DNA of 8,657 nt, taken from positions 1 through 8,657 of the forward strand of contig CAZDQV010000089.1 of the NCBI GenBank assembly GCA_964507795.1, read 5' to 3'. Below the pieces are notes generated by a model. That model had not been told where the DNA came from and searched no databases. It was given only the letters and a program-made list of their open reading frames with translations. Below are positions 1 to 7,277 of this stretch, one piece after another. Position numbers and translations under genes: made by a program. How positions within the stretch are numbered: the stretch's first letter is position 1; each line of letters begins with the position of its first letter. The stretch comes from UMGS973 sp964507795. Lineage in GTDB: Bacteria; Bacillota; Clostridia; Peptostreptococcales; Anaerovoracaceae.

Positions 1-585
1 GTCTCGTCATGAGCATGTTCTACCAGAGTCACTCCAGGTCTGCAGCCAGGGAAATCTCTTACTACTGGCAGGAAGCGTTTTGCTTCTACGCCTTCATATA
101 CCATCATCAGAATATCATCGCAAGTATCTATGTATCTCATTGTACTCTTTGTTGCTACGCACATCATACCAGGTGCGGAACCTGTACCGATGATCGCCAT
201 CTTGCCGATTTCTTTGAATTTATCACCGTAGTTATCGTACAGCATCTGTACGCATGTTGGCCACCATTCGTCCAGTACGTCTGTTGCTGCGAAGTCCTGG
301 TAGTTACATTTACTTCCAGTGCTGCATCCAGTACGTTAGGAGCGTATGCGATAGGAAGAGCATTAACGATCAGGTCACATCCTTCAGCTGCGGCTACGAT
401 GCTGTCTACGTCATTGGCATCTACTTTTATGCCTTTTGCTTTTTTCAGGATCTTAACCAGCTCGTTTACAGCTTTTTCATCATAGTCAGCACAGATGATT
501 TCGCTTACGTTTGGTTCTTCATCCATTCTCTGTGCTACTGTAGAGCCCTGTGCGCCTGTACCTAATACTAAGATTTTTTACCCAT
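1..585 (-). pseudogene. Saccharopine dehydrogenase-like oxidoreductase, 5' part, two frameshifts, runs off window
   Basis: Last visible gene of the operon. The start ATG at 585-583 follows AGGAG (597-601) by 11 bases, but the frame closes after five codons (ATG GGT AAA AAA TCT TAG). Adding one A to the A6 run (plus-strand T run 574-579) gives MGKKILVLGTGAQGS, a Rossmann NAD(P)-binding start with GxGxxG, then a second strand ending EIICADYD and the segment CDLIVNALP. The frame breaks again near 304-305, where one more A restores VNYQDFAATDV. It then runs through IIGTGSAPGMM and EGVEAKRFLP to the window edge. These blocks are typical of the saccharopine dehydrogenase-like family, which oxidises or reduces N-substituted amino acids. 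I see about 195 residues of an expected ~400. Codons look more biased (CTG, GGT, AAC, TAC) than in the genes upstream, suggesting high expression. It is either a real pseudogene or a functional gene hidden by two base-calling errors. Family is fairly sure, exact substrate unknown. Confidence 0.75.
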
Positions 586-596
586 TGTTAAAACAA

Positions 597-601
597 CTCC
601 T
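597..601 (-). promoter_or_regulatory. Ribosome binding site of the saccharopine dehydrogenase-like gene
   Basis: AGGAG lies 11 bases before the ATG at 585. It supports that ATG as the original start rather than the in-frame ATG at 526, which has no such site and would lose the GxGxxG nucleotide-binding loop. The spacing is a little long. Confidence 0.55.
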
Positions 602-617
602 TTTTCGTTTTATAAGT

Positions 618-2333
618 TTAATGATTATGTTCAGCTTTGCTGCCGCCGCTCCATGCGGTCTTTATAAATTCACCTTCGAACATCACCGCAGCAGGCTCGA
701 TTGAATGGATTTCTTCCAGAGGTATTTCAAAAATATCCTTATCCAGGATGACTAAATTAGCTTTCTTTCCAGTTTCAATAGAACCGATCTTATCAAGCAT
801 TCTCATCCGGTAAGCATTATTATAGGTATATCCTTTTATCATTTCAGCAACCGGCAGCTTTGCGTGAACCGGAGGTCTGACACTTCCAGGATACTTTTCA
901 GGATCCAGTGGGTCTTCCAAATCAACTCTGGTTGCGGAAGTCTGGATACCTATGTAAGGGTTTGCCCTGTGTGCCTCTATATAACTGAACACATCACTGG
1001 AGTAACCAACCATTCCTCCATCAGAAATGATTTTAGTAAAATCGTACATAGTACTCCAACGTTCTTTGCCCAGATATTCAATAGCTGCTTCTCCAAAATA
1101 ACCGCCTGCCCAGTGAGTCGTCCAGTCAATAAAAATTCCCAAATCAGCTACACGAGCCATATCATCTGGATGAATCAGCTCACAGTGAGCGAAAGTAACA
1201 TAAATGCACCAGTCATTACCACAAATTTTCTTTGCATTTTCCACTGCATTGCAGCATGTCCTGAACGCTCTGTCACACACAATATGCAGGTGCAAGTCGA
1301 TTTTTTCTTCATTAAGACGAACTAATGTATTAGTCATTTCCTCTTCCGTCACATTCATGAAGCCATAGTTTTCACCAGTTGGATCGTTATAAAATGGTTC
1401 AAGAGAAGCACTATCCCCCATTTCATTTGTTCCATCAATGAAACACTTGATTGTATTGATGCTTACATGCTCAGTAGTATACTTTGCGCTCCACTCACGA
1501 ACTCTGGCAATTGACTCCTCCAATTCACAGAAGTTTTCTAATATACTGGTTCCCTGATAATACATGTTCAGCTTGCCTGCTTTGTCTAAATCATGGAACA
1601 GTTTCATAGCGTTTTCATTTTCTGTAAACCCATCCATAAGACAGATAATACCTTTTTCTCTAAGCGAATCGAGGAACGGCATAACTGATTCTTCTTCAGT
1701 ACCTTCCGGCGGATACCAGCCAAGACTATCATACACCCCATAATCACCATCGGGACCGGCCTCAAGGACCCAACCTGTCGGTTCGCCTTGCTCATCACGT
1801 ATTATTTCTGCTTCGCCTAATGGACTGCCGATTTTACCGCTTCCATCACGAACCCCCAGCATATCGATAGCCATGGAGTTATACCAGCATGCATGATCTG
1901 TAAAGTCCTGCATTCGTGCCGGTCTGTCAGAAATTATCGAATCGAGCATTTCCTTTGTTGGACCTTCGGGACCAAAAGTTTCTGCATGATAACACTCGCC
2001 ATAAAAATACGGTACTTCTTCCTTTGGATATTTCTCTGCATATTCTTTGATAGTTGCCATCAGTTCGTCTTTATCCGTAACATCTGGCATCCGCACATGC
2101 CATATAGTCTTTGCAATGGTGACTGGGTGTGTATGGCCATCGATAAGCCCCGGTAAAATAAGCTTACCTCCTGCATCACGCATTTCAGTATTCGCATCCT
2201 TAAACGTTTCACATTCTTTTAAACTTCCAACACAAAGAAATTCACCATCTGCAATAGCTACAGCTTCCACAAAGGGCGTATCAAAAGTGGTATATATTCG
2301 TCCGTTATAAATAATCAAGTCCGCTTTTTTCAT
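618..2333 (-). CDS. YtcJ-type metal-dependent amidohydrolase (amidohydrolase 3 family)
   Basis: 571 aa, cytosolic, no signal peptide. Probably hydrolyses a C-N (amide or cyclic amide) bond, but members of this family rarely have known substrates. Visible family marks in order: N-terminal beta part (ADLIIYNGRIYT), LILPGLIDGHTHP with metal-binding H67 and H69, KCFIDG with K296 as the probable carboxylated lysine, HLHIVCDRA with H348 and H350, AHCELI with H383, SSD with D447 as the catalytic aspartate, and the closing GSIETGKKANLVILD segment that returns to the beta domain. The usual glycine in the HxHxxGDRA motif is cysteine here, and several more cysteines cluster at about 353-384. The ATG at 2333 is chosen because GGGAAGGG ends five bases before it; a GTG at 2348 would add five residues but swallow that site. 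It sits 15 bases after the transporter gene and 32 before the oxidoreductase, so it is co-transcribed. Family confident, substrate unknown. Confidence 0.88.
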   Translation of the reverse strand: MKKADLIIYNGRIYTTFDTPFVEAVAIADGEFLCVGSLKECETFKDANTEMRDAGGKLILPGLIDGHTHPVTIAKTIWHVRMPDVTDKDELMATIKEYAEKYPKEEVPYFYGECYHAETFGPEGPTKEMLDSIISDRPARMQDFTDHACWYNSMAIDMLGVRDGSGKIGSPLGEAEIIRDEQGEPTGWVLEAGPDGDYGVYDSLGWYPPEGTEEESVMPFLDSLREKGIICLMDGFTENENAMKLFHDLDKAGKLNMYYQGTSILENFCELEESIARVREWSAKYTTEHVSINTIKCFIDGTNEMGDSASLEPFYNDPTGENYGFMNVTEEEMTNTLVRLNEEKIDLHLHIVCDRAFRTCCNAVENAKKICGNDWCIYVTFAHCELIHPDDMARVADLGIFIDWTTHWAGGYFGEAAIEYLGKERWSTMYDFTKIISDGGMVGYSSDVFSYIEAHRANPYIGIQTSATRVDLEDPLDPEKYPGSVRPPVHAKLPVAEMIKGYTYNNAYRMRMLDKIGSIETGKKANLVILDKDIFEIPLEEIHSIEPAAVMFEGEFIKTAWSGGSKAEHNH

Positions 2334-2338
2334 AGTAT

Positions 2339-2346
2339 CCCTTCCC
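2339..2346 (-). promoter_or_regulatory. Ribosome binding site that fixes the amidohydrolase start
   Basis: GGGAAGGG stands five bases before the ATG at 2333. It favours that ATG over the upstream GTG at 2348, which would place this purine run inside the coding sequence. Confidence 0.6.
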
Positions 2347-2348
2347 AC

Positions 2349-3635
2349 TTATTTGATCCTGCACTTACTATCAATACCAATATAATATTTGTTAAATGCT
2401 TTCGCAGAAGATTTGGTCAGAATTCCACCTGCTATACTGCAGACAGCACAAATAATTACCATCGGAACGAAGGAAACTGTAAGTCCTAACTGCGGTCCGA
2501 TAATTCCAACAATAGTATATGCAATAGCAACAAGTGCCATCATAGCTCCCATATCATCTGCATTGAAAGTATCTGTAACCATAACCGGTGTCAAAGTGCA
2601 CATACCGTTATATGTAAATCCTTGAATCGAAGCCATTATAATAAATATCATAAAGTTTTCTGTTCCTGCTATTGCCAGAACAAACAGTAATATACCATCA
2701 ATAATTCCCAGCAGATAGGTTGTTTTATAAGAACCAATTCTGTCTGAAACGACACCTATTACTATTGCTCCTATTGCTGCCGCAATATAAAAGACAGTTG
2801 TTGTTAATGAAGCGGTAGTAGATGAAACACCGTAATAAGTTGTTGCCAGATAGACTGCATCGGAAGCAAGAACATTACCAAACATCTGAATGAGGATGAT
2901 TGAAATGATCAGCAACCATAATCCGGAAGTCTTCAGAGATGGTTTCCACTTTAATGATGGAGCCTCAGCTTTTCCTTTCAGAGTTTCTGCCAATTCTTCC
3001 GCATCAGCTTCCTCCTGAATTTTAGCCATCAGTTCCTTATCGCCCTTTGTCGGGTCTTTAACTAATATGCTGCAGACAATCATGATCACAGTAAATATCA
3101 CTCCCTGTATTATGAGAGCTGCAGTAACACTGTAGTTGATGATAAAGAAATTTGCCAATGGTGAAAATGCAGCTGCACCTAAAGTCTGAAATCCGTACAA
3201 CAGTCCCATGGCGGTGCCTTTTCTTTCCGGATACAGCACATTGATCAGCATCAGCGATGCCATGAACACGCCATACATTGCGAAAGATGAAAGGATTCCC
3301 ATAAAGAAAATAAACACATATACCGATGTTGCCAATCCACTGAATAAAATTGATAAACCATATGCGGCGGCCGATACTACGAGAATCTTTTTCATTCCAA
3401 ATTTGGCAGATACCCATCCCCCTGCTGCATAAGCCGGTATCATTACTATATATGATACAGAAAAAGCAGTTACAATCATATTCATGGACCAGCCATGGAA
3501 TTCATTCAATGGCTGTACATAAACCGTTAAGACATATATATAATTCGTAAATGTTCCTACGATAATCAGTAAAATTAAGCTTATAATTTTATTTTTCTTC
3601 GATACATCGATTGTATTTGCTAATTTTTCAGCCAT
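2349..3635 (-). CDS. MFS transporter, OFA (oxalate/formate antiporter-like) type
   Basis: 428 aa integral membrane protein of the inner membrane with about 12 predicted membrane helices in two halves. The first helix (about 16-36) leads into YVQPLNEFHGWSMN, like the YxxPL...GWS stretch that opens OFA-family proteins. A loop-2 motif A-like sequence GGWVSAKFGMKK is at 72-83, and its second-half counterpart GVVSDRIGSYKT is at 294-305. The two halves are joined by a charged cytosolic loop at about 192-235. OFA relatives exchange or import small carboxylates; the substrate here cannot be read from sequence. The start ATG follows AAGGGAG (3645-3651) by nine bases. It begins 25 bases after the 482-aa M28-like gene and ends 15 bases before the amidohydrolase start, so it belongs to the same transcript. 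Its place between four soluble enzymes suggests that it imports their substrate or exports a product. Confidence 0.85.
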   Translation of the reverse strand: MAEKLANTIDVSKKNKIISLILLIIVGTFTNYIYVLTVYVQPLNEFHGWSMNMIVTAFSVSYIVMIPAYAAGGWVSAKFGMKKILVVSAAAYGLSILFSGLATSVYVFIFFMGILSSFAMYGVFMASLMLINVLYPERKGTAMGLLYGFQTLGAAAFSPLANFFIINYSVTAALIIQGVIFTVIMIVCSILVKDPTKGDKELMAKIQEEADAEELAETLKGKAEAPSLKWKPSLKTSGLWLLIISIILIQMFGNVLASDAVYLATTYYGVSSTTASLTTTVFYIAAAIGAIVIGVVSDRIGSYKTTYLLGIIDGILLFVLAIAGTENFMIFIIMASIQGFTYNGMCTLTPVMVTDTFNADDMGAMMALVAIAYTIVGIIGPQLGLTVSFVPMVIICAVCSIAGGILTKSSAKAFNKYYIGIDSKCRIK

Positions 3636-3660
3636 AATTCACAACTCCCTTCTATTTTAG

Positions 3661-5109
3661 TTACATGATATCTGCAACTTTCACAGCGATCTCTGCATAT
3701 GCCATTCCAATTTTCTCAATATATTCAGGCATAATTCTTGCCGGAGTATCGGATGGATGATACAGATACATCGGAGAAGACACGATGCTGACTACAGGTG
3801 TTCCTGTCGCATGGAAGCAGCAGGCATCTGAAATAACTTCTGCATCTGAGTATTCGTATTCTTCAAACATGGCGCCCTCAAGATTTGCATTTCCAGCGTG
3901 CACTTTCGCAAAAATAGTCTTTGTCAGTTCATATTTTTTGAATGTTTCTTTTACAATATCCTGAAGTCCCGGAACATCCGTAATATATGCAATTCTCGGC
4001 TCTACACCACCTGCTTTGCATTCATTGTAATCATCATCAAAATAGATATCCTCACCTATATGCTCTATAGATAAATCAATCAGTATCTCTTCGCCCAGTT
4101 TCGCTCTTTCTTTGATGAACTCAATATGTCCATTGTAATCCGTATAATGGGTATCAGTTGCGGCAAACATCATTGTTTTTTCTCTCTGTTCAGCCGGGAT
4201 CTGTGAGAAATATTTTGCCAGAGACAGCATTGTGGATATTCCGGATGCATCCTGAACTGCGCCCTGGAAAACTGCATCGTGGTGAGAATGTGTGACGATC
4301 ATTTCCGGTGATTTTCCCGGAAGCTTACCGCATACATTGAGTGCAGTTTTGTATGCATAAGTGGTTTTCATCTTCATATTTCCCATCAGTTTTTTCTGGG
4401 CAAGCTTTTCTTTCAACATTTCACCGGTACTGCGGGAAATCCACATAGCAGGAAGCGACATGTAAGTCACATCTTTTGGATTAGCGATACCTTCATAATC
4501 TTCGTTATACCAATATGGATCATCATAGTAATCCTTTAAAATTCCTACAAATCCTGCTGCTCCTCCTGCCATAGCATTATAATAGTTGAACGGCCAGCTG
4601 CCAGGAGAGTAGATATTATACTTTCTACCCGGAACTTTCATTTCCCCATTTGGGTCATAGATTTCACTTTCTTCATAAAGTGCTGCCAGTTTTTCTATGT
4701 CCAGATCTTGAAAGAGAATGTCACAAATAACAACTTTTCCTTTTACATCTACGCCTTCGAAATCATTCTCATCACCGGCATTCAAATAAACAAACTCATA
4801 CTCTTCGCCATTGAGTCCCATTTCAAAGGTCCCGGTTTCATCAGATTTATTTGTTCCATTTGCATAGAAACATTCAATATCTTCACCATCGATCTTGAGA
4901 GCGTATTCTTCCATATCCATACAAAGAGTTGGAGCTTCTTCAATTTTCACATCTTCAAGGCCGAACTCACGGAACTTACCTGCTATATATTCAGCTGATT
5001 TTTTTCCTTCCGGTGTAGCTGTCTTCCTATGTCCCCACTGACATAAATCTTCGATCCAGGAGAAAATTTCAGTTTTATCAGGGAAAATCTCTTTATTTAA
5101 AATAGTCAT
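3661..5109 (-). CDS. M28-like metallohydrolase with altered active site (482 aa)
   Basis: 482 aa, no signal peptide, so cytosolic. An N-terminal cap is followed by a PA-like insert (about 60-250, with DVKGKVVICDI near 121-131 and AMAGGAAGFVGI near 179-190) and a C-terminal M28 peptidase-fold zinc domain. Apparent metal ligands and neighbours: H276 and D278 in HHD, D287 in VQDASG, E349 in SIEHIG where the family usually has Asp (NLDMIG), and H451 in YHPSDTP. Where M28 enzymes carry the Glu-Glu pair (catalytic base plus ligand), this protein has H321-Y322 in ATDTHYTDYNG. The fold and most ligands are kept but ordinary peptidase chemistry is doubtful. The start ATG has AGGAGG (5117-5122) seven bases upstream. 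It follows the 664-aa M28-like gene by only 15 bases, and its ribosome site lies in that gap. It could be an unusual amidohydrolase, an aminopeptidase using another base, or a non-catalytic binder. The family call is good, the activity open. Confidence 0.8.
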   Translation of the reverse strand: MTILNKEIFPDKTEIFSWIEDLCQWGHRKTATPEGKKSAEYIAGKFREFGLEDVKIEEAPTLCMDMEEYALKIDGEDIECFYANGTNKSDETGTFEMGLNGEEYEFVYLNAGDENDFEGVDVKGKVVICDILFQDLDIEKLAALYEESEIYDPNGEMKVPGRKYNIYSPGSWPFNYYNAMAGGAAGFVGILKDYYDDPYWYNEDYEGIANPKDVTYMSLPAMWISRSTGEMLKEKLAQKKLMGNMKMKTTYAYKTALNVCGKLPGKSPEMIVTHSHHDAVFQGAVQDASGISTMLSLAKYFSQIPAEQREKTMMFAATDTHYTDYNGHIEFIKERAKLGEEILIDLSIEHIGEDIYFDDDYNECKAGGVEPRIAYITDVPGLQDIVKETFKKYELTKTIFAKVHAGNANLEGAMFEEYEYSDAEVISDACCFHATGTPVVSIVSSPMYLYHPSDTPARIMPEYIEKIGMAYAEIAVKVADIM

Positions 5110-5116
5110 AATCTTG

Positions 5117-5122
5117 CCTCCT
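5117..5122 (-). promoter_or_regulatory. Ribosome binding site of the 482-aa M28-like gene
   Basis: A perfect AGGAGG seven bases before the ATG at 5109, squeezed into the 15-base gap after the preceding stop codon. It implies efficient independent initiation within the operon. Confidence 0.7.
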
Positions 5123-5124
5123 CG

Positions 5125-7119
5125 TTAATTGCTGATTTTTTCTGTGAATGCTACCATTCTTTCAGCTGCGTCTGCCAGACATTCTATTACCTCGCCCATA
5201 TTTTCCATCAAAAGCATCATGATTTTTTCCGCTTCTGCATAGAGCATCTGACACATTTCTTCCGGTTCTTTATCTAAGGTATCAGAGAGGTCTAAACAAG
5301 CGCCGCCTTTACCTTTCGTCCAGGTTGCATTCTTTCCGTCAACAAATTCTCTTACTTCTGCACCGGCATTCTTCCCAAACAGGAAAGAGACAGCTGTAAT
5401 ATCCACACCAAGAAGCTTTTCTATTGCTTCCTCGATCTTTCCATTCTCAATCAGCTCAACTGCTTCCATAATCAGTGCCAGATTCCATCCATAGAATTTG
5501 TACATCGGTGCTATTATTTTTATCATCTGGGAATTGACCTGATCCACCTTATTGCTGATCAATTTATGGATATCAATCAACTCTTTGTTAAGTTTCGCAG
5601 ATTCTGCTCCTACTTCATGGACCTTATTATATTCTGTTACTTTCTGGTACATAGTCTTGCCTTGTGCCTTAACAGCATCCAGAGCATCTTCGAAAACAGA
5701 TAAATCCAGTTCTGCAGCAGCTGCAAATTGTTTTTCTTCCTCTTCGAAGTCGATCGCATCCATCCATCCTGAAAAATCAAGTTCCATAAGAGGTTTGCTG
5801 TCAAAATATGCACCCAATCCTGCATACCAGAATGTATTGGATTTCAATGCATCTTTGTCATATGCATCCCAGTTATCTTTCTGAGAATGATCACGTCCCA
5901 TATATGGCGAATCCATTGTATAAATCTGATCGGACATGCAGTCATTTACCATTGCCGGGATTCCATTCATAGTGAATACCGCCGCATCGCACCATGCAAT
6001 CGCATAAAAGTCTCCATGTCTTACATCGTTGGCCACTCTATCAAATCCCGGCATTTCTTGCGGCATGCCAGCTGCAAAATCCAGGTATGTTTTTGCAACC
6101 GAATGTGATGGTACAACTCTCAGATCATGTTCAGCTAAAGCGGTATATTCAAAGTTGATGTCCATAATAGTGCTTTCTAAAATATCAGGTCGAGCCTCAT
6201 GCAACAGTCCGTAGATTCCCCTGAAATCTGATGATGCAGAATTAGCATTTCCTAATTCATGCGCCCCAGCTGTTATAAATGTAATTGTGTGTTCCGGCTG
6301 ATACCCTGTATCTTTCATCATCTTGGCAATCGCCAAAATCGTAACAACAGAAGACACATTATCCTGTATACATCTGAAATAATGATCCAAGTGGCCTGTG
6401 TACACGATTCTTTCTTCTGAACTGCGGCCTTTTATCTCACCTACAACTGCGTGAGTAGTTCCTTCTCCCGGTTTAAACTCTGCATCCACAGTCAGGTTCC
6501 ATTCTCCGGTATAAGCTTTGATTTTTTCAACATCAGCTTTGCTTATAGATACGATTGGTATATCGATTTTTTTATAATGTGGAACTGCTGTTATCGTATC
6601 TTCTTCAAGTGCTCCACCGACATTTGCTACAATGATGGCTGCAGCGCCGCGTCTTGCTGCTTCATTTATGATTTCATTTACCATTGGACTGACATCTTCA
6701 ATATCCATCTGAATAACGATAAGTGCTATTTTTCCAGCAATATCTATCGCATCATAGTCTGCCACAAAGCCCTGTCCTACATCGACAATTTCTGCAGTAA
6801 TGCCATCTGCCGACGTTCCTGCAGTCGTTGTAGCATAAGGCTTAATTATTACACTTCCATCTCCATTCTGCAATGTGGCATCATTGAACTGGAAGCGGTC
6901 GGACTTTACTGGAATCATTTCTACATTATCCAGACCTAATTCTCTCATTTTACTGGCAATATATGCAGCACCTTCTTTTTCAGCATCACTGCCTGCATGC
7001 TTGCCGCCATATAATGGATGATCGCCAATAGCAATATATTCTTCTACAATTTTTGTCTGATAATCAGTCAGATCTATCTCTTTTATCTTATTGAGAAAAT
7101 CCATGTAGTTTTTTTTCAT
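5125..7119 (-). CDS. M28-like metallohydrolase with PA insert and helical C-terminal extension (664 aa)
   Basis: 664 aa, first gene of the operon, no signal peptide. Order: N-terminal cap with YGGKHAGSDAEKEGAAYIA (about 37-55), a PA-like insert (about 105-205, with AIDIAGKIALIVI and EAARRGAAAIIVANVGG), an M28-fold zinc domain (about 225-435), then about 210 mostly helical, Glu/Lys/Met-rich residues that I cannot assign. Likely metal residues: H243 and D245 in GHLDH, D253 in QDNVSS, E288, E324 in INFEY (family norm Asp), and H411 in RDHSQKD. The catalytic Glu is replaced by H287 in GAHELG. The protein is a paralogue of the 482-aa neighbour and shares its His-for-Glu change, but keeps the ligand Glu that the neighbour lacks. 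The start ATG at 7119 follows GGAGG (7126-7130) by six bases; a TTG at 7134 would add five residues over the ribosome site and is rejected. Most M28 enzymes are 300-500 aa, so the tail is unusual. It could be a hydrolase of peptide-like amides; the substrate is unknown. Confidence 0.82.
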   Translation of the reverse strand: MKKNYMDFLNKIKEIDLTDYQTKIVEEYIAIGDHPLYGGKHAGSDAEKEGAAYIASKMRELGLDNVEMIPVKSDRFQFNDATLQNGDGSVIIKPYATTTAGTSADGITAEIVDVGQGFVADYDAIDIAGKIALIVIQMDIEDVSPMVNEIINEAARRGAAAIIVANVGGALEEDTITAVPHYKKIDIPIVSISKADVEKIKAYTGEWNLTVDAEFKPGEGTTHAVVGEIKGRSSEERIVYTGHLDHYFRCIQDNVSSVVTILAIAKMMKDTGYQPEHTITFITAGAHELGNANSASSDFRGIYGLLHEARPDILESTIMDINFEYTALAEHDLRVVPSHSVAKTYLDFAAGMPQEMPGFDRVANDVRHGDFYAIAWCDAAVFTMNGIPAMVNDCMSDQIYTMDSPYMGRDHSQKDNWDAYDKDALKSNTFWYAGLGAYFDSKPLMELDFSGWMDAIDFEEEEKQFAAAAELDLSVFEDALDAVKAQGKTMYQKVTEYNKVHEVGAESAKLNKELIDIHKLISNKVDQVNSQMIKIIAPMYKFYGWNLALIMEAVELIENGKIEEAIEKLLGVDITAVSFLFGKNAGAEVREFVDGKNATWTKGKGGACLDLSDTLDKEPEEMCQMLYAEAEKIMMLLMENMGEVIECLADAAERMVAFTEKISN

Positions 7120-7123
7120 ATAG

Positions 7124-7132
7124 CTCCTCCCC
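7124..7132 (-). promoter_or_regulatory. Ribosome binding site that fixes the first operon start
   Basis: GGGGAGGAG with its GGAGG core six bases before the ATG at 7119. It overlaps the codons that a TTG start at 7134 would use, which argues against that longer form. Confidence 0.7.
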
Positions 7133-7155
7133 AATTTTATATTTGATTTATGATT

Positions 7156-7184
7156 ATTATACTTTTATTCATTATGACAAAACA
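7156..7184 (-). promoter_or_regulatory. Probable promoter of the five-gene operon
   Basis: A perfect TATAAT -10 box lies at 7161-7156 on the minus strand, giving a predicted start near 7149 and a leader of about 30 bases. With a 17-base spacer the -35 position (7184-7179) reads TGTTTT, a poor match to TTGACA. A better TTGTCA lies only 13 bases from the -10 and is badly spaced. A strong -10 with a weak -35 is what an activator-dependent promoter looks like, in keeping with the adjacent AraC-family gene and the repeats at 7182-7219. Confidence 0.55.
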
Positions 7185-7219
7185 TAACAATTCGCAGAAT
7201 TGTACATCACAATTACGCA
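7182..7219 (-). promoter_or_regulatory. Candidate operator: repeated ACAATT elements upstream of the operon promoter
   Basis: Two near-identical direct repeats, read on the minus strand as TGCGTAATTGTGATGT (7219-7204) and TGCGAATTGTTATGT (7196-7182), are offset by about 22-23 bases, two helical turns. Between and over them lie a perfect palindrome ACAATTC-GCA-GAATTGT (7187-7203) and a second, AATTGT-N5-ACAATT (7198-7214). The promoter-proximal repeat touches the weak -35. AraC-family activators typically bind such tandem sites next to -35, so the gene at 7257-8363 is the likely ligand. Binding is inferred, the repeats are seen. Confidence 0.5.
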
Positions 7220-7239
7220 CATTCGCTCCTATTTATCAC

Positions 7240-7277
7240 AAAAATAATCCTGACAATTAACACTTGTCAGGATTATT
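7240..7277 (-). terminator. Intrinsic terminator of the AraC-family gene, overlapping its stop codon
   Basis: Perfect 14-bp inverted repeat AATAATCCTGACAA / TTGTCAGGATTATT (arms 7264-7277 and 7243-7256) with a seven-base loop that contains the TAA stop. On the minus strand the stem runs into a five-T run (7244-7240). The last codons of the regulator form one arm. It should separate regulator transcription from the operon, which then needs its own promoter. The A-rich flank on the other side is weak, so the site acts mainly on minus-strand transcripts. Confidence 0.85.

Noticed and set aside
9..485. Plus-strand open frame of 158 codons
   Set aside because: It lies antisense to the saccharopine dehydrogenase-like gene, has an unlikely composition rich in Cys, His and Ser, and no ribosome site. 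The minus strand carries clear family motifs.
574..579. Programmed -1 frameshifting at the A6 run to explain the broken oxidoreductase
   Set aside because: It would repair only the first break. The second, near 304, lacks a slippery run, so a regulated frameshift does not explain the gene as a whole.
864..1325. Plus-strand open frame of 153 codons
   Set aside because: Antisense to the amidohydrolase, whose metal-site motifs fall in the same interval on the minus strand.
6451..6939. Plus-strand open frame of 162 codons
   Set aside because: Antisense shadow of the 664-aa M28-like gene. Its Cys, Tyr and Phe-rich translation resembles no protein family, and no promoter or ribosome site stands before it.
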